In this document: in pieces, positions 1-9,034 of the stretch | How positions within the stretch are numbered: position 1 is the first letter of the stretch | Layout: every line of letters begins with the position of its first letter | Assembly: GCA_964427415.1 (NCBI GenBank) | Contig: CAYRUH010000009.1 | Coordinates: 39,480 to 103,479 of the forward strand | Source of the DNA: Lentisalinibacter sp964427415 | Lineage (GTDB): Bacteria > Pseudomonadota > Gammaproteobacteria > Steroidobacterales > Woeseiaceae | Length of the DNA: 64,000 bases | Direction of reading: 5' to 3' | Notes under the pieces: model-generated | Database searches by the model: none | What the model was told of the DNA's origin: nothing | The model's input: the letters and a program-made list of their open reading frames with translations, nothing else | Translations under genes and position numbers: made by a program

Positions 1-242
1 AACTCCCACGGACCCCGCTGGTTGACCGTGGCGACGAACTCCACCGTGATCAGGCGCTGCTCGTCGGGCTGCTCGATGACCGTCACGGCCTCCGCGTTCG
101 TGCGGCCGCCGAGGCCGGTGATCTCGCAGAACACGTCGTACAGGGGCACCAGGGCGAAACCGAAGCCGAACATGGCGACGGTCATCACCAGGAGCTGCCA
201 GGACAGCCCTCTGTGGTTCCCTTTGCCGCTGTCTTCCGTCAC
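1..242 (-). CDS. ctaG: Cytochrome c oxidase assembly protein CtaG/Cox11 (N-terminal part, runs off the window)
   Basis: The visible 80 residues start at a GTG (242) and contain one membrane segment followed by the Cox11 signature PLYDVFCEITGLGG. Cox11 proteins are inner-membrane-anchored copper chaperones that deliver copper to the CuB site of subunit I. The C-terminal beta-sandwich with the copper-binding CFCF-type motif lies outside the window, so copper binding cannot be checked. It is the last gene seen of the cox operon, directly after the 42-residue membrane peptide. Confidence 0.93.
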   Translation of the reverse strand, partial: MTEDSGKGNHRGLSWQLLVMTVAMFGFGFALVPLYDVFCEITGLGGRTNAEAVTVIEQPDEQRLITVEFVATVNQRGPWE

Positions 243-245
243 GGC

Positions 246-374
246 CTAGCTGCCTCCCTGGCTGCGCAGATACTCGACGAATATGAAGCCGGCGTAGAAG
301 CCCACAGCCACCACCGCCAGGATAATGGCGTTGCGCACTGCCTTGCGGCGCTGCTGCGGCTTGCGTTCATCCAC
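246..374 (-). CDS. Small single-pass membrane peptide of the cox operon (42 aa)
   Basis: A short frame with a GTG start at 374 and TAG at 246-248, packed between ctaD (6 bp away) and ctaG (3 bp away). It has a basic N-terminus (DERKPQQRRK), one hydrophobic helix (about residues 15-33) and a short polar tail, so an N-in single-span topology is likely. Small unnamed membrane proteins at this place between ctaD and ctaG are common in proteobacterial cox operons and are usually assumed to help oxidase assembly. The function is inferred from position only. Confidence 0.7.
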   Translation of the reverse strand: MDERKPQQRRKAVRNAIILAVVAVGFYAGFIFVEYLRSQGGS

Positions 375-380
375 GGGTGC

Positions 381-1967
381 TTACTTGACCTCCGGCGCCT
401 GCTCGAAGGTGTGATACGGGGCCGGCGAGGGCACCGTCCACTCCAGACCCTTCGGATTATCCCAGACCTCCGCCGTGGCCGGTTTGCCCCGGCGCACGCA
501 GGACATGAGAATCCAGACGAATAGTAGCTGGGAGAAGCCGAAACCGAAGGCGCCCACCGTCGCCAGCAGGTTGAAATCGGTGAACTGGGTGGCGTAGTCC
601 GGGATGCGCCGCGGCATGCCGGCCAGGCCCACGAAATGCATCGGGAAGAAGGTCACGTTCACGAAGATCGCAGTGAGCCAGAAGTGCCACTTGCCGAGCG
701 TCTCATTGTACATGTGGCCGGTCCATTTCGGCAGCCAGTAGTAGGCAGCCGCCATGATGGCGAAGATGGCGCCCGGCACCAGCACGTAGTGGAAATGGGC
801 CACCACGAAGTAGGAGTCGTGGTACTGGAAGTCCGCCGGCACGATGGCGAGCATCAGTCCGGAAAAGCCGCCGATGGTGAACAGGAACAGGAACGCGATG
901 GCGAACAGCATCGGCGTCTCGAAGGTCATCGAGCCACGCCACATGGTCGACGTCCAGTTGAAGATCTTCACGCCCGTCGGCACCGCGATCAGCATGGTGG
1001 AAAACATGAAGAACAGCTGGCCGGTGAGGGGCATGCCGACGGTGAACATGTGGTGCGCCCAGACGATGAACGACAGGAACGCGATGCTGGCGGTGGCGTA
1101 AACCATCGAGTCGTAGCCGAACAGCGGCTTCCTCGAAAACGTGGGGATGATCTCCGAGATGATGCCGAAGGCCGGCAGGATCATGATGTAGACCTCGGGA
1201 TGCCCGAAGAACCAGAAGATGTGCTGGAACATCACCGGGTCGCCGCCGCCGGCCGCGCGGAAGAAGCTGGTGCCGAAGAACTGGTCGGTCAGCAGCATGG
1301 TGACGGCGCCGGCGAGTACCGGCATCACGGCGATCAGCAGGTACGCGGTGATCAGCCAGGACCACACGAACATGGGCATCTTCAGCAGCGTCATGCCAGG
1401 TGCGCGCATGTTCATGATGGTCACGATGATGTTGATCGCGCCCATGATGGAGGAGATGCCCATCAGGTGGACGGAGAAGATCAGCAGCGGGAAGGCATCG
1501 CCGGTCTGCAGCACCAGCGGCGGGTACATGGTCCAGCCGCTGGCTGGCGCACCGCCCGGTACGAACAGCGTCGACAGCAGGATGGTGAAGGCCGCCGGCA
1601 GGATCCAGAACGACCAGTTGTTCATGCGCGGCAGAGCCATGTCCGGCGCGCCCACCATCATGGGGATCATCCAGTTGGCCAGGCCGACGAAGGCCGGCAT
1701 CACGGCGCCGAAGATCATGATCAGTGCGTGCATCGTGACCATCTGGTTGTAGAAGTCCGGGTCGATGAACTGCAGGCCCGGCTGGCCGAGTTCAGCCCGA
1801 ATGACCAGTGCCATCGCGCCCCCCACGAAGAACATGAGCAGGCTGAACACCAGGTACATCGTGCCGATGTCCTTGTGGTTCGTGGTGAACAGCCACCGCC
1901 GGATGCCGGTCATCTCCGGGCCGTGATGGTGGTCGTCGTGGTGTAACGCTTCGGTCGCACTGCTCAT
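381..1967 (-). CDS. ctaD: Cytochrome c oxidase subunit I (aa3 type)
   Basis: Catalytic heme-copper subunit that reduces O2 to water and pumps protons in the inner membrane. At 528 aa it has the family's usual length with about 12 membrane helices. Ligands are recognisable: H80 in MHALIMIFG (low-spin heme), H256 and Y260 in GHPEVY (CuB histidine and cross-linked tyrosine), the pair H305-H306 (CuB), and H391/H393 in VVAHFHY (high-spin and low-spin heme). The N-terminus is His-rich (HHDDHHHG). It lies downstream of ctaC with a 94 bp spacer that holds no gene. Confidence 0.98.
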   Translation of the reverse strand: MSSATEALHHDDHHHGPEMTGIRRWLFTTNHKDIGTMYLVFSLLMFFVGGAMALVIRAELGQPGLQFIDPDFYNQMVTMHALIMIFGAVMPAFVGLANWMIPMMVGAPDMALPRMNNWSFWILPAAFTILLSTLFVPGGAPASGWTMYPPLVLQTGDAFPLLIFSVHLMGISSIMGAINIIVTIMNMRAPGMTLLKMPMFVWSWLITAYLLIAVMPVLAGAVTMLLTDQFFGTSFFRAAGGGDPVMFQHIFWFFGHPEVYIMILPAFGIISEIIPTFSRKPLFGYDSMVYATASIAFLSFIVWAHHMFTVGMPLTGQLFFMFSTMLIAVPTGVKIFNWTSTMWRGSMTFETPMLFAIAFLFLFTIGGFSGLMLAIVPADFQYHDSYFVVAHFHYVLVPGAIFAIMAAAYYWLPKWTGHMYNETLGKWHFWLTAIFVNVTFFPMHFVGLAGMPRRIPDYATQFTDFNLLATVGAFGFGFSQLLFVWILMSCVRRGKPATAEVWDNPKGLEWTVPSPAPYHTFEQAPEVK

Positions 1968-2061
1968 ACGGATGGCTCCTGGTTTCCTGCCGGGGCTCCG
2001 CTCGACCCCCGGCGCTCGTTCCTGTCTGTGCTGCTGCGGGCCCGGTCTACAAACCCGGCGC

Positions 2062-2883
2062 TCACTCGGCCGCCGCTGCAGCCACCTTCGGGCTCACGCC
2101 CTGCTCTTGCTGGCGGGCGGCGACCCAGCCCTCGTATTCGGCCTGATCGACCACCTCCACGACGATCGGCATGAAGCCGTGATCCTTGCCGCAGAGTTCG
2201 GCGCACTGGCCGCGATACACGCCGGCCTCCTCCGCCCGGAACCAGGCTTCGTTAATGAAGCCCGGGATGGCGTCCTTCTTGATACCGAAGTCCTTCATCC
2301 ACCATGCGTGGATGACGTCGTTGGAGGTGATCAGCAGCCGCACCTTGGCGCCGACAGGCACCACCATGGGGTTGTCCACCTCGAGCAGGTAGTTCGGCAC
2401 CGTGTTCGGGTCGATGCCCGAGCCCAGCCGCCGGGCTTCATTGCTCGAGCGCGCCAGGTTCGAGTAGAAATCGACGCCCTCGTCCAGGTATTCGTAATGC
2501 CACTTCCACTGGTAGCCGGTGACCTTCACCGTGATGTCCGGGTTGCGGCTGTCCTCGATCTTCACCAGCGTCTCGGCCGAGGGGATGGCCATGCCGATCA
2601 GGATACCGATGGGAATGACGGTCCAGACGATCTCCGCCTTCGTGGAGTGGGAGAACTTCGCTGCCTCCACTCCCCGAGACTTGCGGTGCAGGACCAGTGC
2701 GATGAGCATCCAGCCGAACACGAAGACGGCAATGGCGCAGCACACCAGGAAGATGAGCATGTGCAGGCCGTAGATGTCGCGGCTGACTTCGGTCACGCCC
2801 TGGGGCATGTTGATCTTCGACTCGGCGAGTACGGCAGCCGATGCCGGCAGGGTCAGCAAGAAGAGGGAGATTTTTCGAATCAT
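2062..2883 (-). CDS. ctaC: Cytochrome c oxidase subunit II
   Basis: Binds cytochrome c and carries the binuclear CuA centre that passes electrons to subunit I. The 273 aa protein shows a cleavable-looking signal sequence (about residues 1-20), two membrane helices (about 40-65 and 85-103) and a periplasmic cupredoxin domain. CuA ligands are visible: H192 (IHAWW) and C227, E229, C231, H235 and M238 in CAELCGKDHGFM. There is no fused cytochrome c domain, so this is an aa3-type rather than a caa3-type subunit. Confidence 0.97.
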   Translation of the reverse strand: MIRKISLFLLTLPASAAVLAESKINMPQGVTEVSRDIYGLHMLIFLVCCAIAVFVFGWMLIALVLHRKSRGVEAAKFSHSTKAEIVWTVIPIGILIGMAIPSAETLVKIEDSRNPDITVKVTGYQWKWHYEYLDEGVDFYSNLARSSNEARRLGSGIDPNTVPNYLLEVDNPMVVPVGAKVRLLITSNDVIHAWWMKDFGIKKDAIPGFINEAWFRAEEAGVYRGQCAELCGKDHGFMPIVVEVVDQAEYEGWVAARQQEQGVSPKVAAAAAE

Positions 2884-2925
2884 CGGTCTGTTATCCTGCC
2901 GGCCGCGGCCGGTGTGTTCGTCCTG

Positions 2926-3537
2926 TCACGGCTGCGTACCCCGCCGCGTCCCACGGTCGTCCTGGATCGGCAGCGCCGGCTCCGCCAGTATGCTCTTCAG
3001 TCTGTCGCCCAGCCCCCTGCGTTCGGCGTCGGTCAGGAACTCCCCGACCGCACACCAGCACCCGTGGGCACCGATCTCCAGCCTGCCCGGTGCACCGGTA
3101 CGCCGGCCCCCGGCATAGCGGACCCGGGTCCAGGCCCGCAGAAAGCGCTGGTCTTGCCGTTGCCGGCCCCGCAGGCGGCTGACGACGACCTCGTCCGGCC
3201 CGACGTCGATCAGGTCACGGTCGCAGCCGCGCTTCATGCTCAGCCAGAGCGCCGCGCCGAGGCCGGAGAGTTCGAGCCCGGCCATCGGCAGCACCGGCCA
3301 GTAACCCATCGCCGCGAAGCTGCCGGCGACCGTCATGGAGACCGCCAGTATCGAGACGAAAAAGAGCGCTGCCGTGCGCGAATCCAGAGAACAATTGGGC
3401 TTCAATTCGAAGCGGTGCAACGGGTGTGGTCCTGCATTTCCCTGGTTCTCGGTACGCCGGTCCGGACCTGCCGGACCGCGGACTCGGGAGTCTAAAGAAA
3501 CGGCTTCCGGGGTGCAACTGCGCAAGTGACTTTTCAT
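2926..3537 (-). CDS. DUF2244 family membrane protein, first gene of the cox operon
   Basis: Integral membrane protein with two close hydrophobic segments separated by GYWPVLPMAGLELSGLG, which matches the DUF2244 pattern (SL...GxWPVxPFxGLEL). A basic soluble C-terminal domain follows. Genes of this family commonly sit just upstream of ctaC, and no biochemical role is established. The start is uncertain: the first 40 or so residues look non-conserved and there is no clear ribosome site at 3537, so the real start may be a TTG nearer the motif HRFELKPN. Confidence 0.75.
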   Translation of the reverse strand: MKSHLRSCTPEAVSLDSRVRGPAGPDRRTENQGNAGPHPLHRFELKPNCSLDSRTAALFFVSILAVSMTVAGSFAAMGYWPVLPMAGLELSGLGAALWLSMKRGCDRDLIDVGPDEVVVSRLRGRQRQDQRFLRAWTRVRYAGGRRTGAPGRLEIGAHGCWCAVGEFLTDAERRGLGDRLKSILAEPALPIQDDRGTRRGTQP

Positions 3538-3658
3538 ATCTAATTAATACTTATAAATCAGGTAATTGCGGAGAACGACCCACAGCCCGAATGAACTTCG
3601 ATTGCCGATCGATTATCGGCGTGCCCGTGCGCCGTGCAAGAGAGCCGGTCGCGGCGTC

Positions 3659-4540
3659 TCAGGTGCGTCTCATTATTCGTTGCGGGCTGATGCGCACTGC
3701 GCCATCCGCATCGGCCCCGGGCAGCCCGCTGCCGCCCCAGCAGTGGCCATAGACAAGCTCTAGCGTCAGGGGCAGGCGGCCGTCGTCGCGCCGCAGCCGT
3801 CCCCAGGCCTCTGCCAGACGGCGGAAGCGCGCAGGCGTCGCCAGTCCGCGACTGCGGCCGGCCAGGGTGTTGCGGGCGCCCGCGGCCGTCAGGTCCCGCC
3901 ACAGCGCGCCGGGCTCGGCATAGGTCACCGTGATCTGCTCCACGTCCAGTACCGGATCGCGTAACCCGGCGCGGACCAGCGCGTCGCCGAGATCGTGCAT
4001 GTCCGGGAAGGCCTGGACGTGCGTCCCGGCATCTACGGCCAGCCAGGCCTCGCGCAGTTCGCGGAAGCTGTCCGGGCCCAGACTCGCGAAAGTGAACAGG
4101 CCCTCCGGGCGCAGCACGCGGGCGGCCTGCGTCAGCACCGGCGCCGGATCGGCGAACCAGGGCAACAGGAGATTGGCGAAAACCAGGTCGAAGACCCGGT
4201 CGCGGAAGGGCAGACGGGCGGCGTCGCCGGCTACCTCGTTCCGGCGGGCGAAGCGTCCGTGGCTCCGCCGTGCCGCGGCCAGCCGGGCTTGCGAGACGTC
4301 CAGCGAAACCACCCGGCAGCCCCGGTAGCGGCGCGCGAGTTCCGCCGATGCGCGCCCGGTGGCCGCGCCGGCGTCCAGCACCCGCTGCGGCCGGATCGCG
4401 GTGAGCGGCAGGCGGGACAGCAGTTCCTCCCGGGTCCGGGCCGACAGGAAATCCTCCGCCCCGGCCACGCTGGCGTCGGTGCGGCGGCGTACCTCCTGCC
4501 GGCGAGGGGCGGAGGCGACTGGTCCGTCGGGCACGCTCAT
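3659..4540 (-). CDS. bioC: Malonyl-[acyl-carrier protein] O-methyltransferase BioC
   Basis: SAM-dependent methyltransferase of 293 aa that would methylate malonyl-ACP to start pimeloyl synthesis for biotin. Seen: SAM motif I VLDAGAATGRAS, acidic motif II (VVSLDVS), DAARLPFRD, FDLVFANLLLPW and the BioC-like LRPEGLFTFASLGPDSFRE. I chose ATG 4540 because upstream codons are low-complexity and overlap the bioC-comF promoter gap. It is divergent from comF, a neighbour seen in many gammaproteobacterial biotin loci; other bio genes are not in this window. A generic class I methyltransferase is the alternative. Confidence 0.85.
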   Translation of the reverse strand: MSVPDGPVASAPRRQEVRRRTDASVAGAEDFLSARTREELLSRLPLTAIRPQRVLDAGAATGRASAELARRYRGCRVVSLDVSQARLAAARRSHGRFARRNEVAGDAARLPFRDRVFDLVFANLLLPWFADPAPVLTQAARVLRPEGLFTFASLGPDSFRELREAWLAVDAGTHVQAFPDMHDLGDALVRAGLRDPVLDVEQITVTYAEPGALWRDLTAAGARNTLAGRSRGLATPARFRRLAEAWGRLRRDDGRLPLTLELVYGHCWGGSGLPGADADGAVRISPQRIMRRT

Positions 4541-4624
4541 GAACCCGGGGAGCTTACGGTAAAAATGTCCGGGTCCGACAGAAATCCGTGCTGCGCCCGT
4601 GGTCGCGGAAACGCAGACTGGGCC

Positions 4625-5404
4625 ATGACACGCCGCCGCGCCGCGCTCGATGCCTTCGCGCGCCTGCTGTTCCCGCCGCGCTGCGCATTGTGCGGCGAGC
4701 CCTGCGGTGAGCCCTGGCACGAACCGTGGGGCGAACGCTGGGACAAATCCCGGGGCGAGCAAGGCGCGGGGCAGGATCTCTGTGCCGGCTGCCTCGGCGA
4801 CCTGCCCCGGCTGACCGCCGCCTGTCGCCCCTGTGGCGAACCCCTGACTGCGGGCACGCTATGCATCGCCTGCCGGCGCCACCCGCCGCCGATGGAACAG
4901 ACGCTGGCGCCGCTGCATTACGCTTTCCCGGCGGACTGGCTGCTCACCGAGCTGAAGTTCAATGCGCGCCTCTGGCACGGGCCGCTGCTCGCCGGGATCA
5001 TCGCCGAAGCGCTGGCCGCGGACCTGTTGCCGCGGTCGGGGCCCGACGCGGTGCTGATCCCGGTGCCACTGCATCGCAGACGCCTCACTGCCCGGGGTTA
5101 CAACCAGGCACTGGAGATCGCCCGGCCGCTGGCCCGGCGGCTCGGCTGCCGTCTGGCCGATGACCTGGTCGTCCGCATCCGGCCCACTCGGGAGCAGTCC
5201 TCCCTGAGCGCCCGGGGACGGCGTCGCAACGTAGCGGGTGCCTTCCGGTTGCAGCGGCCGGCGGACCTCGAACACGCAGTGATCGTGGATGACGTCGTAA
5301 CCACCGGTGCGACTACGCGGGAGATCGCCGCGCTGCTGCGCGACGGCGGCTGCGCCCGGGTCAGCGTGGTGGCCGCGGCGCGTGCCGCTCAGCGGAACAG
5401 ATAG
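4625..5404 (+). CDS. comF: ComF family protein (phosphoribosyltransferase-like)
   Basis: ComF proteins assist DNA uptake during natural transformation. The 259 aa product has an N-terminal zinc-finger region with CxxC pairs (C20/C23, C53/C56 and two more around residues 70 and 82) and a C-terminal type I PRTase domain. The PRPP-binding motif VIVDDVVTTGATT is near the C-terminus. Between the first two cysteine pairs there is a four-residue repeat (see 4694-4741). The start at ATG 4625 fits the length of the family. The 3' end overlaps the convergent ubiA gene by 16 bp. Confidence 0.9.
   Translation: MTRRRAALDAFARLLFPPRCALCGEPCGEPWHEPWGERWDKSRGEQGAGQDLCAGCLGDLPRLTAACRPCGEPLTAGTLCIACRRHPPPMEQTLAPLHYAFPADWLLTELKFNARLWHGPLLAGIIAEALAADLLPRSGPDAVLIPVPLHRRRLTARGYNQALEIARPLARRLGCRLADDLVVRIRPTREQSSLSARGRRRNVAGAFRLQRPADLEHAVIVDDVVTTGATTREIAALLRDGGCARVSVVAAARAAQRNR
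4694..4741 (+). repeat. Four tandem 12-bp units inside comF
   Basis: Four in-frame 12-bp units encode GEPC-GEPW-HEPW-GERW (residues 24-39) between zinc-finger cysteine pairs of ComF. The units differ at several bases, so this is an older duplication rather than a perfect slippage tract. Confidence 0.75.
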
Positions 5405-6321
5405 TCCAGAGCGATGCCGATGAACACCACCATGCCGATGTAGTGGTTGTTCAGGAAGGCGCGGAAGCAGTCGGTGGTATCCCGTTCGCGGATGAGATAC
5501 TGATGCCAGGCCATGAAACCGGCGGCCAGCGCCACGCCGAGGAAATACCAAAGGCCCATGGAGAGGCGGTTGCCCATCAGCACGAGTCCCAGCAGCATCA
5601 GGCCCTGCAGCGCGCCGATGATGAACCGGTCGGCATCACCGAACAGGATCGCGGTCGACTTGATACCCACCTGCAGGTCGTCCGGACGGTCGACCATGGC
5701 GTACATGGTGTCGTAGATGACGGCCCAGATCACCGTGACCGCGAACATGAGCCAGGCGATCTCCGGTATCTCGCCGGTCTGGGCGGCGAAGGCCAGCGGT
5801 ATGGCCATGGCGAAGGCCGCGCCGAGGACAAGCTGGGGCACCGAAAGGATGCGCTTCACGAAGGGGTAGACGATCATCAGCACAGCCGCCGCGGCGGCCA
5901 CCACCCAGGAGAGCGGATTCAGCAGCGTCACCAGGCCGATGGCGATCAACCCGAGGCCGACGAACAGCAACGCCGCCTCGACGACGCTGACCCTGCCGGT
6001 GGCCAGAGGCCGCTCCCGCGTGCGGGTCACGTAGGGATCGAGGCCCCGGTCGGCGATATCGTTGATGATGCAGCCGGCGCAGCGGGTGACCACTACACCG
6101 GCCATGAAGATGGCGAAAATACCGTCGTCTGGACGGCCCGCGCCGGCCACCCACAGCGCCCACAGCGTGGGCCACATCAGCAGGTAGAAACCGATGGGTC
6201 GATCCAGCCGCATGAGCCGTGCATAGATTGCGAGCTGAGAGACCAGCACCGGCAGGAAGCCGGGGCGGGTGCGCTCCGCTGCCCGGGTTTGCCGCCGGCG
6301 GGGAGCGGTGTCCGCTCTCAC
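5389..6321 (-). CDS. ubiA: 4-hydroxybenzoate octaprenyltransferase
   Basis: Membrane prenyltransferase that joins the polyprenyl tail to 4-hydroxybenzoate in ubiquinone synthesis. The 310 aa protein has multiple membrane helices and both aspartate-rich motifs: NDIADRGLDPYV followed by TRERPLATG, and DRPDDLQVGIKSTAILFGD. The start is a GTG whose codon overlaps the ubiC stop (GTGA), which indicates translational coupling. Its last 16 bp are shared with the 3' end of comF on the other strand. Confidence 0.97.
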   Translation of the reverse strand: MRADTAPRRRQTRAAERTRPGFLPVLVSQLAIYARLMRLDRPIGFYLLMWPTLWALWVAGAGRPDDGIFAIFMAGVVVTRCAGCIINDIADRGLDPYVTRTRERPLATGRVSVVEAALLFVGLGLIAIGLVTLLNPLSWVVAAAAAVLMIVYPFVKRILSVPQLVLGAAFAMAIPLAFAAQTGEIPEIAWLMFAVTVIWAVIYDTMYAMVDRPDDLQVGIKSTAILFGDADRFIIGALQGLMLLGLVLMGNRLSMGLWYFLGVALAAGFMAWHQYLIRERDTTDCFRAFLNNHYIGMVVFIGIALDYLFR

Positions 6322-6911
6322 AGCGCCGCGCCCTCCGGCGCCGCGAGGCTGGCGGGGAAATACTCAACCACCAGGATCGGCGCGCCCGCCACGCGGATGA
6401 CCGAGCGACGCGCGAACAGCCGCCCGGCCGGCATGCGTTCGGGCAGCTCCGGGTAGCCGCGCTCACCCGGCTCGAAGACGGCGTAGCGGAACGGCTCCCG
6501 GCTAACGTCGTCCAGGCGGGCCAGTGCCTCGCCGAGGGGGCGCTCGCCGAGGGTGGCCAGGCCCGGGAAACGTGCGAGCGTTGACGCCGGGATGATGCTC
6601 GAGGCCACCACCAGTTCGCCGGCGGCGCCGCCCATGCTGATCTCGCGGACCAGGGCTTCGCCGGCGTCGCATTCGAGCAGCGCCTGTTCAGCCGCGTAGA
6701 GCGCTCGCCGGCCCTCGGCGTGGACCGCGAGCCGGAAGCTCGACGGCTGGAAGGAGCGGATGCGGGGCGTCAGCAGGCCGTGGTCGGCGAGCCACCCGAT
6801 CAGGCCGGCGGGCACCGAAGCCGGCATGGCCTCGGACCAGCGGCCGTCGCCCGAGACTGGTTGTTTATGGGGACGCATGGGATGCAGAGTGTAGACGAGA
6901 TTAGGCTTCAT
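6318..6911 (-). CDS. ubiC: Chorismate pyruvate-lyase
   Basis: Converts chorismate to 4-hydroxybenzoate and pyruvate, the first committed ubiquinone step. At 197 aa it is slightly longer than E. coli UbiC. It shows the family's LTPRIRS-like N-terminal motif (WLADHGLLTPRIRSF), LVREISM, and the C-terminal RRSVIRVAGAPILVVEYF. A second ATG 11 codons in (MRPHKQ) could be the true start. It forms a two-gene unit with ubiA downstream. Confidence 0.93.
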   Translation of the reverse strand: MKPNLVYTLHPMRPHKQPVSGDGRWSEAMPASVPAGLIGWLADHGLLTPRIRSFQPSSFRLAVHAEGRRALYAAEQALLECDAGEALVREISMGGAAGELVVASSIIPASTLARFPGLATLGERPLGEALARLDDVSREPFRYAVFEPGERGYPELPERMPAGRLFARRSVIRVAGAPILVVEYFPASLAAPEGAAL

Positions 6912-6940
6912 GACAGTGCAGCGCGGCGGTGCCGACTTAG

Positions 6941-9034
6941 TCAGACGCTGCCGTAGCGGCTGGCGCCGCCCAGCCAGCGCTGGATGATGGCTTCGGCGTC
7001 CGCCGGCGACACGGCGGCGGCGGCGAGCTGGACCTTCGGCATCAAAGCCGCGTCCCGGCTGAGATCGGCGATGCGCAGCTGCATCGCGCCGGTCTGCCGG
7101 GTGCCCAGCACCTCGCCGGGGCCGCGCAGGCGCAGATCTTCCTCGGCTACCACGAAGCCGTCACCGGTCTCGCGCAGCACGGCCAGGCGCCGCCGCGCCA
7201 TCTCCGACAGCGGCGGGCGGTACATCAGCAGGCAGGTGCTCTTCCGGCTGCCGCGCCCGACCCGCCCGCGCAGCTGGTGCAGCTGGGACAGGCCCATGCG
7301 CTCGGCGTTCTCCACGATCATCAGGCTGGCATTCGGTACGTCCACCCCCACCTCGATCACCGTCGTGGCGACCAGCAGCCTGAGCTCGCCGGCTTTGAAA
7401 GCACCCATCACCGCCTCCTTGGCGGCGGGTTTCATCCGGCCATGCACCAGTCCGACGGGTATGTCCGGCAGCGCCTCGCGCAGCATCCGGTAGCTGGCCT
7501 CTGCCGCCTGGTAGTCGAGCTGCTCGCTCTCTTCCACCAGCGGACACACCCAATAAGCCTGGCGGCCTTCGGCACAGGCGCGGCGCACCCGTTCGATGAC
7601 CTCTTGCCGGCGCGTCTCCGGCAGCACCACGGTGGTCACGGGGCGGCGGCCCGGCGGCAGTTCGTCGATGACGGAGGTGTCGAGATCGGCGTAGGCAGTC
7701 ATCGCCAGCGTCCGCGGGATCGGCGTGGCCGTCATCACCAGCTGATGCGGCCGGGTGACCCCCTGCTCGCCCTTCTCCCGCAGGGCGAGACGCTGGTGCA
7801 CGCCGAAACGGTGCTGCTCGTCGATGACCACCAGCGCCAGGTTGTCGAAAGCGACGGATTCCTGGAACAGCGCGTGGGTGCCGATGACCATCGCGGCGCT
7901 GCCCTCGGTGATGGCGGCCAGCGCCTTGCGCCGCGCTGCAGAACGGAGGCTGCCGGTAAGCCACACCGGTTGGATACCGAGCGGCGCGAGCCAGGCACGG
8001 AAGCTCTTGTAATGCTGCTCGGCGAGCAGCTCCGTCGGCGCCATCAGGGCCGCCTGGCATCCCGCTGCGATGGCCTTCAGGCACGCGGCGGCGGCCACCA
8101 CGGTCTTGCCCGAGCCCACGTCGCCCTGGACGAGGCGCAGCATGGGGTGTGGGCGGGCGATGTCCGCGGCGATCTCTCCCAGCACCCGTTCCTGGGCGGC
8201 GGTCAGCCGGAACGGCAGGCTGTCCAGGAACCGGCGCGCCAGCCCGTCGCCGTCCGCCAGCGCCGGTGCCAGCTCGTCGCGGATGCGGTGGCGCAGCCGC
8301 CGCAGGCTCAGGTGGTGGGCCAGCAGCTCCTCGAAGGCCAGCCGCTGCTGGCAGGGGTGGCCGCCAGCGGCGAGCTCTGCCAGGTCCACTCCCCGCGGCG
8401 GCCGGTGCAGATACTCCACCGCTTCCGCGAGCGTCGGCAGGTCGGTTCGCTGCAGCACCCGGCGCGGCACCAGCTCGGTGGGCGCCTCCCGGCGCATCCG
8501 GTCCAGAGCCTCGGCGACGAGGCGCCGCAGACGGCCCTGGTGCACGCCCTCCGTGGTCGGGTACACGGGTGTCAGCCGATCCTCCACCGGCACCGCTTCG
8601 TCGGCCGCCAGCAACCGGTACTCCGGATGCACCATCTCCTTGCCCGCCGGTCCGGCGCGGACCTCACCGTAACAGGCGATTCGCGAGCCCCGGGCGAGGC
8701 GTGCCTGCTGAGAGCGGGAGAAATGGAAGAAGCGCAGCGTGAGCTGGCCGGTGCCGTCGGTGATGCGCACCAGCAGCGATCGCCGGCCCCGGTACGCGGT
8801 CTCGGCAAGCAGGATATCGCCGGCGACCAGCAACCGCTCGCCGTGCCGGGCCGAACCGAGGCGGGTCACCCGGGTGCGGTCCTCGTAGCGGAGCGGCAGC
8901 AGGAACAGCAGATCCTCGACCTTGTCCGCGCCGAGGCGGGCGAGTTTCTCCGCCAGCGCGGGGCCGACGCCCTTCAGCGCCGTCAGCGGCGAGCCGAGAC
9001 CCGGGTTCCCGGAGGCGCCGGCGTCCCGGCTCAC
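6941..9034 (-). CDS. recG: ATP-dependent DNA helicase RecG
   Basis: Superfamily 2 branch-migration helicase that remodels stalled forks and recombination intermediates. At 697 aa it is full length. The N-terminal wedge/OB region (PLRYEDRT..., residues about 45-160) is followed by the helicase core with Walker A GDVGSGKTVVA, the DEQH box (VVIDEQHRFGV), MTATPIPRTL, and the C-terminal QLRGRVGRG motif. It starts at GTG 9034, overlapping the ridA stop by 4 bp (GTGA). It lies downstream of spoT as in enterics, where trmH occupies the slot held here by ridA. Confidence 0.98.
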   Translation of the reverse strand: MSRDAGASGNPGLGSPLTALKGVGPALAEKLARLGADKVEDLLFLLPLRYEDRTRVTRLGSARHGERLLVAGDILLAETAYRGRRSLLVRITDGTGQLTLRFFHFSRSQQARLARGSRIACYGEVRAGPAGKEMVHPEYRLLAADEAVPVEDRLTPVYPTTEGVHQGRLRRLVAEALDRMRREAPTELVPRRVLQRTDLPTLAEAVEYLHRPPRGVDLAELAAGGHPCQQRLAFEELLAHHLSLRRLRHRIRDELAPALADGDGLARRFLDSLPFRLTAAQERVLGEIAADIARPHPMLRLVQGDVGSGKTVVAAAACLKAIAAGCQAALMAPTELLAEQHYKSFRAWLAPLGIQPVWLTGSLRSAARRKALAAITEGSAAMVIGTHALFQESVAFDNLALVVIDEQHRFGVHQRLALREKGEQGVTRPHQLVMTATPIPRTLAMTAYADLDTSVIDELPPGRRPVTTVVLPETRRQEVIERVRRACAEGRQAYWVCPLVEESEQLDYQAAEASYRMLREALPDIPVGLVHGRMKPAAKEAVMGAFKAGELRLLVATTVIEVGVDVPNASLMIVENAERMGLSQLHQLRGRVGRGSRKSTCLLMYRPPLSEMARRRLAVLRETGDGFVVAEEDLRLRGPGEVLGTRQTGAMQLRIADLSRDAALMPKVQLAAAAVSPADAEAIIQRWLGGASRYGSV

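Noticed and set aside
636..1946. Long open frame (436 codons) on the plus strand opposite ctaD
   Set aside because: His/Arg/Asp-rich translation without family motifs. It is the high-GC antisense shadow of a clear ctaD gene.
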